Below, one piece after another: positions 39,210 through 44,764 of a stretch of DNA of 44,764 bases. The stretch comes from Desulfuromonadaceae bacterium UBA5613. GTDB lineage: Bacteria > Desulfobacterota > Desulfuromonadia > Desulfuromonadales > UBA2197. Location of the stretch: NCBI GenBank assembly GCA_002424625.1, contig DIKR01000138.1, forward strand, positions 5,210 through 49,973, written 5' to 3'. Position 1 is the first letter of the stretch. Every line of letters starts with the position of its first letter. The notes under the pieces were generated by a model, which was not told where the DNA came from, searched no databases, and saw only the letters and a list, made by a program, of their open reading frames with translations. A program made the position numbers and the translations under genes.

Positions 39210-40175
39210 ATGCTGAAAGATATCTGCGCCAGAACCGTCATACCCGTCGCCATTGCCGTAACCGGATTTGTCATCGTCTGTTGTCTCCTGCTTTATTCCA
39301 TGATCAGACAAGACATGGTCAATGTCTCGACCATCCATGGAACCAATCTCGCGGATACCCTGACGCGATCGGCCCGCTATGCGATGTTGAATGATGATCG
39401 CGAAGCTCTGGGCAATCTCATTGCCAATGTCGGGGCCCAGGAAGAAGTCGAGCACGTCAGAATCTTCAACAAAAAAGGGCGGATTGCCTTCTCTTCCGAT
39501 CCCCGCGAAGTCGGACGCTTTGTTGACAAAAATGCCGCGGGGTGTATCGCCTGTCACTCCGGCGTGGTACCAAAGCAAACGCTTGAAGGGATGCAGCAGG
39601 CCCGCACTTACGAAAACCTGCAGGGAGAACAGGTTCTCGCCGTGACGGCATCGGTCTTCAATGAACCGGTATGCGCCAATGCCTCCTGTCATGCCCATGG
39701 TGACGATCAGGCCATTCTCGGGATCCTTGACGTTGGCCTTGATCAGGAACCCCTACGACATGCGCTGTCCAGCTTGGGCTGGAGAATGTTGATCTTTACC
39801 CTGATGATCCTGTGCCTGACAGTCGGCGGGGTCGTTGCGATCCTCAATCTTAATCTCATCGTCCCCTTTAGAAAATTAATGCGCTTTACCGAAACAACGG
39901 CTAATGGTAATATTCAAAGTCACAAACCAAAACTGGCTGGAGAACTCGGTATTCTTGTTGAAAAAATCTATGATCTGCAAGAAGAGAATCGCTCGCTCCG
40001 CCGAAAGTTCAACATTCTCCTTTCCGCTACAAATATCGACAAACGCAAGGAACTGATCAGTCATTTCCCAAGAGAATTCAATGAGAGCGATTTTCCGGAA
40101 AGCCTGACAGGTCATGACAGAAAACGGAGTAACCAGCTTGCGCCAGAAGATCCAGGAGCAAATTCGTCTCTGTGA
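39210..40175 (+). CDS. Dihaem sensor protein with HAMP but no kinase
   Basis: This 321-aa protein has a helix at 9-31, a periplasmic domain (32-190), a second helix (192-212), a HAMP-like segment and a short coiled coil (EKIYDLQEENRSLRRKF), then a polar tail. The periplasmic domain has CIACH (112-116) and CANASCH (155-161), the same CX2CH plus CX4CH pair and near-identical spacing as the kinase at 31821. VRIFNKKGRIAFSSDPREVGR aligns with VRLLNKDGVIKYSTHPKEIGK of that kinase. No histidine kinase or other output domain is present. GAGG lies 7 nt before the ATG at 39210; an ATG six codons earlier is weaker. It may modulate the kinase or act alone. Confidence 0.87.
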   Translation: MLKDICARTVIPVAIAVTGFVIVCCLLLYSMIRQDMVNVSTIHGTNLADTLTRSARYAMLNDDREALGNLIANVGAQEEVEHVRIFNKKGRIAFSSDPREVGRFVDKNAAGCIACHSGVVPKQTLEGMQQARTYENLQGEQVLAVTASVFNEPVCANASCHAHGDDQAILGILDVGLDQEPLRHALSSLGWRMLIFTLMILCLTVGGVVAILNLNLIVPFRKLMRFTETTANGNIQSHKPKLAGELGILVEKIYDLQEENRSLRRKFNILLSATNIDKRKELISHFPREFNESDFPESLTGHDRKRSNQLAPEDPGANSSL

Positions 40176-40605
40176 GCAACGCAGCAATCACGGACTATGG
40201 GCGCTGGCACTCTTTGTGGCGATCAGCATCGCGGCAAATGCCAACTTTCAGTCCCTTGCAACGTTGGCAGAACAGTGGCGCGATCTTCTCGGTCCACCGC
40301 CCCCCACCAGCTGGATCAACGGCGCCCTCTTCATCTACAGCTTTTCGGCAGTGATTCAAATCTTCACCCGCATGATGCAGGGGACTGAGCCGAAGGGTGC
40401 CTTCTTTCCCGTTATTTACCTCCTCCTTTTTTATCTCTTTTACGGAGCTTCCGGCGCACAGATCGAGCACTTCTGGGCGGTTCTGGCTTCAGGACTCACC
40501 ATCCTCGGGCTTGAAAGCTACTCCTGCTGGAACTATTACCAGGCAGAGATACGCGGCGCCCGAGAAGAACTCGATCGCCTCAAGCGGCTGGAAAAGCTGT
40601 CGTGA
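40114..40605 (+). CDS. Membrane protein of unknown function overlapping the dihaem sensor gene
   Basis: This 163-aa protein has about four hydrophobic helices (residues about 28-45, 66-85, 95-113 and 118-138), a PPPP run at 61-64 and a coiled C-terminal tail (EIRGAREELDRLKRLEKL). I do not recognise the family. Its ATG at 40114 lies 62 bp inside the 3' end of the dihaem sensor gene in another frame, with AGG close upstream. Such an overlap suggests tight co-translation with the sensor, though a later start, after the sensor stop, is not excluded. It ends 43 bp before ald. Confidence 0.7.
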   Translation: MTENGVTSLRQKIQEQIRLCEQRSNHGLWALALFVAISIAANANFQSLATLAEQWRDLLGPPPPTSWINGALFIYSFSAVIQIFTRMMQGTEPKGAFFPVIYLLLFYLFYGASGAQIEHFWAVLASGLTILGLESYSCWNYYQAEIRGAREELDRLKRLEKLS

Positions 40606-40648
40606 ATTTTGCATTGCCCCTTGAACGACTATAAAGCGGAGGAAAGTG

Positions 40649-41758
40649 ATGATTGTTGGCGTCGCACGGGAAATCAAGACTCAGGAATACCGGGTCGGAA
40701 TGACTCCCGCCGGAGTGCGCCAGCTTGCCGGGGACGGGAACATGGTCCTGGTCGAGTACGATGCCGGAACAGGGAGCGGCTTTGGCGATGACGACTACGC
40801 CAGCGCCGGAGCGATGCTGGTAACGCGGCTCGAACTCTTTGCCCGGAGCGAGCTGCTGATCAAAGTCAAAGAGCCCCTCCCTGCAGAATACGAATTGCTG
40901 CGACCGCAACAGATCCTTTTTACCTATCTCCACCTTGCTCCCAACCGCCCCCTCGTCAACCTCCTCCTCGAACGCAATCTCACCGCCTTTGCTTACGAAA
41001 CCCTGGAGGAAGGAGGACGAACCCCCCTTCTCACGCCGATGAGCGAGATCGCCGGGCGCATGGCTCCGCTGGTAGGTGCCTTCTATCTGCAACGCCCGCA
41101 TGGCGGCAGCGGACTCCTTCCCTGCGGTGTCCCCGGCGTCCCCCCGGCGCGAGCCCTCATCCTCGGTGCCGGCGTCGTCGGCCAGGGGGCAGCGCGTATT
41201 GCTCTTGGCCTCGGGATGGAGACCATCGTGCTCAACCGCGGATCGGAACGGTTGCGACAGCTTGATCGTCAGTTCTCCGCAACGATCCAAACCCGCATCC
41301 TCAACGACGATACTCTCGAAGAGGAGCTCAGCCGTGCAGATCTGATCATCGGCGCCCTTTACAGCACCGGCGGCCGCACCCCGCTGCTGATAACCCGTGA
41401 GCGCTTGCAAACTCTGCGCACCGGCACGGTGATTGTCGACGTCGCCATCGACCAGGGCGGGTGCGCCGCCAGCAGCCGCCCCACGACTCATGACAATCCG
41501 GTCTACGAAGTCGACGGCATCCTTCACTACTGCGTCGCCAATATGCCCGGCGCCTACCCCCGCACCTCGACTCTCGCCCTGACCAACGCCACCCTCCCCT
41601 ACGCCCTGCAGATCGCCGACAAGGGCTGGAAGCAGGCCTGCCGGGACAACGAGGAGATCCGCCCCGGAGTCAACGTCGTCGGGGGCAGGATCACCTTCAA
41701 GGGCGTGGCCGAGGCCTTCACCATGGAGTACACGCCGATTGAGACCTTCCTCGGCTGA
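40649..41758 (+). CDS. ald: Alanine dehydrogenase
   Basis: This 369-aa enzyme reversibly deaminates L-alanine to pyruvate with NAD+. The N-terminus has REIKTQEYRVGMTPAGV, followed by LIKVKEPLPAEYELL and the substrate-binding TYLHLAPNRPL. The NAD-binding Rossmann motif is ALILGAGVVGQGAARIALGLG. HYCVANMPGAYPRTST is the conserved C-terminal motif. Length is normal. GGAGG lies 6 nt before the ATG at 40649; a GTG one codon earlier is less likely. It lies 43 bp after the membrane protein gene with no terminator between, so read-through is possible. A hairpin follows at 41801. The 3' half looks more GC-rich than the 5' half. Confidence 0.96.
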   Translation: MIVGVAREIKTQEYRVGMTPAGVRQLAGDGNMVLVEYDAGTGSGFGDDDYASAGAMLVTRLELFARSELLIKVKEPLPAEYELLRPQQILFTYLHLAPNRPLVNLLLERNLTAFAYETLEEGGRTPLLTPMSEIAGRMAPLVGAFYLQRPHGGSGLLPCGVPGVPPARALILGAGVVGQGAARIALGLGMETIVLNRGSERLRQLDRQFSATIQTRILNDDTLEEELSRADLIIGALYSTGGRTPLLITRERLQTLRTGTVIVDVAIDQGGCAASSRPTTHDNPVYEVDGILHYCVANMPGAYPRTSTLALTNATLPYALQIADKGWKQACRDNEEIRPGVNVVGGRITFKGVAEAFTMEYTPIETFLG

Positions 41759-41800
41759 TACCGGCGCGGCAGCGCTGGAACAACGAGCCCTGCTTCAACA

Positions 41801-41838
41801 AGAAGGGCGCCATCCCCGAATGGGAGCGGCGCCCTTCT
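41801..41838 (+). terminator. Bidirectional terminator between ald and the hybrid kinase
   Basis: AGAAGGGCGCC (41801-41811) pairs perfectly with GGCGCCCTTCT (41828-41838). On the plus strand it is followed by CCTTTA; on the minus strand by TGTTG. It separates the convergent genes. Confidence 0.8.
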
Positions 41839-41864
41839 CCTTTACCGGCCGCGGCCTTATTTTT

Positions 41865-44318
41865 TCAAAGACCGCAATAGCGGCGACCGGCGACCTTCCA
41901 CGTAATCTCCCGCAGTGATTCGGCCCTGATCGGCTTGGTCAGGTAGTCGTCCATGCCGGCGGCCAGGAAACGCTCCCGGTCGCCCTGGATCGCATGCGCG
42001 GTCAGGGCGATGATCGGGATGTCGTGGCGGTTGCACCCGGCGTGCTGCCTGATCGCGGCCGAGGTCTCGAGTCCATCCATCTCCGGCATCTGGATGTCCA
42101 TGAAGATGCAGTCGAACACTTCGTTTTCCAGGATCTCCAGCGCCAGCCGGCCATTCGGCGCCACCACCACCCCATGGCCCTGGTTGCGGAGCATCGCCGA
42201 GACCACCTGGGCGTTGATCGCCTCATCCTCGACCACCAGGACATGGAGGGAGACGTCGCCGGGATCATCAGCTTCAAGCGCGTCGTTCATCGCCATTTCC
42301 TGATCGCCGCAGATCTGCACCGGGATCGAAAATCGCACGATCGTCCCCTCGCCTTCGATGCTCGACAGCCTGATCTCGCCGCCGAGCATGCCGACCAGGC
42401 GTTTGACGATGCTCAACCCCAGCCCGGTGCCGCGGTACCGGCGGCGGAAAGAGCCGTTGGCCTGGACGAAGGGCTCGAACAGGCGGTCGGTGAGATGAGC
42501 GGGGATGCCGACCCCGGTATCCCGGACCTCGAACAGCAGGTTCGCGTTCCTGCCGTCGTCGTGGTATCGGGCCTCGAGAGACACCGTGATATCCCCCTCC
42601 TCGGTGAACTTGACCGCGTTGCCGAGGAGGTTGAAGAGAATCTGGCGCAGCCGCGAGCCATCGCCCACCACCCGTTTCGGCGGACTGCCGTTGACAAGGT
42701 AGCGGATATCGACCCGATCCCTGTCGACCATGCTGTCAAAGGAGCGGAGCACCGATTCAACCAGGGGACCGGGGGCGAAGGGTTCGCTGACCAGGTCGAC
42801 CTTGCCGGCCTCGATCTTCGAAAAATCGAGGATATCGCTGATCAGGCGGAGCAGGCTTTCCCCCGCCACCAGGGTGGTGTCGACAAAACCTCGTTGCTCC
42901 CGATTGAGCGGTGTATCCCGCAGCAGCTGCATCATGCCGAGGATCGCATTCATCGGCGTGCGGATCTCATGGCTCATATTGGCGAGGAACTCGGACTTGG
43001 CCCGATTGGCAGCCAGGGCGATCTCCTTGGCCTGCTTGAGATCGCGGAGCACCCGCATGTGGCTGGTCGTATCGCGGCTCACCCCGATCAGCCCCCGGAA
43101 CGACCCATCGTCGTTCCTGAGGATCGAGATCAGGCTCTCGACCCAGATCACCGAACCGTCCTTGCACTGCCACTCGAATTTCCACAGCCGCGGCGATTCG
43201 TCGCGGATGCCGCGGGCCTCCCGGGCCAGCCCCCTGCGTACCACATTCTCGTACATCAAGCGGGAACGCGGCGCCAGATAGCTGTCTGGCGACAGGTCCA
43301 GGAATTCTTCCGGGCTGTATCCGGTCAAAGCGGTCACCGACGGGGTGACGAAGGTGAAGCGGAGGTTTTCGTCCATGACCCAGAGCGCATCGCGGATATT
43401 GTTCAGCAGCAGCCGGTAGCGCTCCTCGCTCTCACCCAGGGCCTGCCGGGTTCTGCAATCGACGGTAACGTCACGGCCAACGCCGACCGTACCGATCATC
43501 CGGTCGGATTCGTCGAACAGGGGGGTCTTGTAGACATCGAGGATCAGGTTTACCCCGCGGACCAGCCCCGACTCGACAAAACGCCCGGCCTCCCCGGTCT
43601 GCTTGACCACCGCATCGGAATCGACGCAACCGTCGCCGAAGGTGAAGCGCGATCCCCGCTGTTTTTCCCGTTCGGCAAAGTAGCGGAAATCCTTGCCGAT
43701 CGGTTCGTCGACGGTCTCGCTCATCAGCAGCCGCAGGCAAAGGGCCCTGTTGGCGAAGAGATAGCAGTCCTGAAGGTCCTTGACCCAGATGAAATCAGGA
43801 ACCGTATCGGACATCAGCCGCATCAGGTTGTAGATATCGAGGGCCCTCGTCTCGCTCGCGATCAGGGCCTCTTCGGTTCTTTTCCGGTCGGTGATATCGG
43901 CGAAGAGGGTGAGGGTCGCCACCTGGCCGGCAAAGATCACGGCATGGGCCGAGAGGAGGGCGTGGAGGATCCGTCCATCCCGTGAGCGAAAACAGGCCTC
44001 GAAATCCTTGGCCTGCCCCCGACGGTCGATCTCGGTCACGAACCGGACCCGCTCCTCGGGGACCAGCCAGAAATCGAGGATGTTCAAGCCAACGGCGTCC
44101 TCCGACCTCACCCCCAGGTAGCGCGAGGCGTAATCGTTGAGATAAAGTATCCGCCGGTCAGCCATCGCGGTGATGACGACGGGGGCCATGAAATCGGCCA
44201 TCAGCCGCTGCAGCAGGTCGTCGCCGTCGGGCTTCGCCGTTGCCGCGCCGAGCATCTGTCGCAGGGCCGCCAGTTCGGCAAGGAGTTCTTCTCGGGTCTT
44301 GAGATCGTCCGTAACCAT
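41865..44318 (-). CDS. Triple-PAS hybrid sensor histidine kinase with C-terminal receiver
   Basis: This 817-aa protein is predicted soluble. It has three PAS domains (about residues 30-150, 165-300 and 305-430), each ending in an FADITDRK, GVGRDVT or GVSRDTT type motif. A HisKA domain (FLANMSHEIRTPMNAILGMM), an ATPase domain (GTGLGLSIVKRLVGMLGG) and a receiver domain (VLVVEDEAINAQVV; phospho-Asp in CIFMDIQMPEMDGLE; Lys in YLTKPI) follow. No membrane helix is apparent. I chose the ATG at 44318 because GGAG lies 6 nt upstream; ATGs up to 44387 are in frame. The gene is visibly GC-richer than most of the window. The signal and partner are unknown. Confidence 0.9.
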   Translation of the reverse strand: MVTDDLKTREELLAELAALRQMLGAATAKPDGDDLLQRLMADFMAPVVITAMADRRILYLNDYASRYLGVRSEDAVGLNILDFWLVPEERVRFVTEIDRRGQAKDFEACFRSRDGRILHALLSAHAVIFAGQVATLTLFADITDRKRTEEALIASETRALDIYNLMRLMSDTVPDFIWVKDLQDCYLFANRALCLRLLMSETVDEPIGKDFRYFAEREKQRGSRFTFGDGCVDSDAVVKQTGEAGRFVESGLVRGVNLILDVYKTPLFDESDRMIGTVGVGRDVTVDCRTRQALGESEERYRLLLNNIRDALWVMDENLRFTFVTPSVTALTGYSPEEFLDLSPDSYLAPRSRLMYENVVRRGLAREARGIRDESPRLWKFEWQCKDGSVIWVESLISILRNDDGSFRGLIGVSRDTTSHMRVLRDLKQAKEIALAANRAKSEFLANMSHEIRTPMNAILGMMQLLRDTPLNREQRGFVDTTLVAGESLLRLISDILDFSKIEAGKVDLVSEPFAPGPLVESVLRSFDSMVDRDRVDIRYLVNGSPPKRVVGDGSRLRQILFNLLGNAVKFTEEGDITVSLEARYHDDGRNANLLFEVRDTGVGIPAHLTDRLFEPFVQANGSFRRRYRGTGLGLSIVKRLVGMLGGEIRLSSIEGEGTIVRFSIPVQICGDQEMAMNDALEADDPGDVSLHVLVVEDEAINAQVVSAMLRNQGHGVVVAPNGRLALEILENEVFDCIFMDIQMPEMDGLETSAAIRQHAGCNRHDIPIIALTAHAIQGDRERFLAAGMDDYLTKPIRAESLREITWKVAGRRYCGL

Positions 44319-44429
44319 CAAAGTCTCCATCCCATTGCCAGATTCCATGCCTCCGCTGCCTGCCGCCCACCGGACGGGCAGCCCCATGGCACCAGTATAT
44401 ACGCTTTATGGAGACGAAATGAAGGGAAA

Positions 44430-44764
44430 TCAGGCAGGAAAAACGCCAGGGGCGGCGGCCAGACGCAGCAGTTCCGCCAGGTGCATGACCGCAACCGGCG
44501 ACCCGGCGGCGGTCAGCGCCGTTCTCCACTGCATCAGACAGCCGGAACAGGTGCTGGTGACGATGTCCGGCTGCAGGGCCAGGACCTTCGCCGCCAGGTC
44601 GTCGCGGATCAGCGCCGCCAGTTCGGGGGCGCCAAGGTGGAACAGCCCGCCCTGGCCGCAGCACTGCGGCCCGCCGGGCAGTTCCACCAGTTCAACGCCC
44701 GGCAGGCGCTGCAGCAGCCGTCGCGGCTCCTTGACGATAGCGACCTCATGGCGGAGGTGGCAGG
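44430..44764 (-). CDS. CCG-domain Fe-S oxidoreductase subunit (C-terminal part, runs off the window)
   Basis: About 110 residues are visible, entering from the right edge (CHLRHEVAIVKEPRRLL). They include ELPGGPQCCGQGGLFHL and TSTCSGCLMQWRTAL, the cysteine-rich CCG-type motifs that hold Fe-S clusters in glycolate oxidase subunit GlcF, LutA and heterodisulfide reductase HdrB/D. The N-terminal ferredoxin-like half expected for GlcF lies outside the window. It most likely works with a flavin dehydrogenase for lactate or glycolate oxidation. It ends 111 bp upstream of the hybrid kinase start on the same strand. Confidence 0.82.
   Translation of the reverse strand, partial: CHLRHEVAIVKEPRRLLQRLPGVELVELPGGPQCCGQGGLFHLGAPELAALIRDDLAAKVLALQPDIVTSTCSGCLMQWRTALTAAGSPVAVMHLAELLRLAAAPGVFPA

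Noticed and set aside
41994..43985. 663-codon open frame opposite the hybrid histidine kinase
   Set aside because: The minus-strand kinase has complete PAS, HisKA, ATPase and receiver motifs; the opposite frame is Asp/His/Arg-rich with no domain and is a GC-skew shadow.
1..44764. CRISPR arrays, tRNA or rRNA genes, insertion sequences, prophage
   Set aside because: I saw no regularly spaced repeats, cloverleaf sequences, transposase or integrase motifs, or phage structural genes anywhere in the window.

Overview
The window is about 44.8 kb of bacterial chromosome with densely packed genes on both strands, apparently from a Desulfuromonadia/Geobacter-like anaerobe. This is inferred from several multihaem c-type cytochromes (CXXCH motifs), a Rieske/cytochrome b-type quinol oxidoreductase, a class I hybrid cluster protein, an NrfD/Fe-S/cytochrome c module controlled by sigma54-type signals, and haem-binding periplasmic sensor domains. 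I saw no tRNA, rRNA, CRISPR array or insertion sequence.

Layout. 1-1945 (+): the end of a quinol:cytochrome c operon (Rieske tail, split cytochrome b, tetrahaem cytochrome c) resembling the ExtO/P/Q part of the Geobacter ext clusters. 2006-3749 (-): YjdM zinc-ribbon protein, a methyltransferase and a DnaQ-like exonuclease. 3901-7052 (-): an envelope lipoprotein cluster (DUF1566, LpoB-like, YcfL-like, COG3014-like) bracketed by two inverted copies of a short GC-rich palindromic repeat. 7120-12680 (-): RlpA, two glycosyltransferases and ValRS, overlapping or nearly so. 12776-13900 (-): a response regulator with a long acidic disordered tail. 14341-18898 (+): ComEA-like protein, UDP-glucose dehydrogenase, FtsB-like protein, ArgS and a SPOR protein. 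19017-19226 (+): a cysteine-rich small protein. 19253-21329 (-): a lexA / 81-aa protein / dinB SOS operon with a palindromic candidate operator. 21458-27968 (-): ferritin-like protein, a 54-aa protein, a partial peptide ABC transporter, LolB-like and TPR lipoproteins, and an EVE-domain protein. 28116-31524 (+): hcp and a NodIJ-like ABC exporter.

The most distinctive part is 31821-40605. A histidine kinase with a periplasmic domain carrying one CX2CH and one CX4CH haem motif lies convergent to an NtrC-type sigma54 activator. Beyond the activator, a 510-bp intergenic region carries a TGTATA-N7-TATACA inverted repeat and a near-consensus -24/-12 promoter (GG-N10-GC). These precede three tiny membrane proteins (two of them paralogues), a pentahaem cytochrome c, a Tat-exported four-cluster ferredoxin subunit and an NrfD/HybB-like quinone-interacting membrane subunit. 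A second protein with the same dihaem sensor domain but no kinase follows. I read this as a redox- or haem-sensing circuit controlling an alternative menaquinol oxidoreductase for extracytoplasmic electron transfer.

The right edge (40649-44764) holds alanine dehydrogenase, a GC-rich triple-PAS hybrid histidine kinase and the C-terminal part of a CCG-domain Fe-S oxidoreductase subunit. All functions come from reading motifs and family resemblance by eye; no database search was run.
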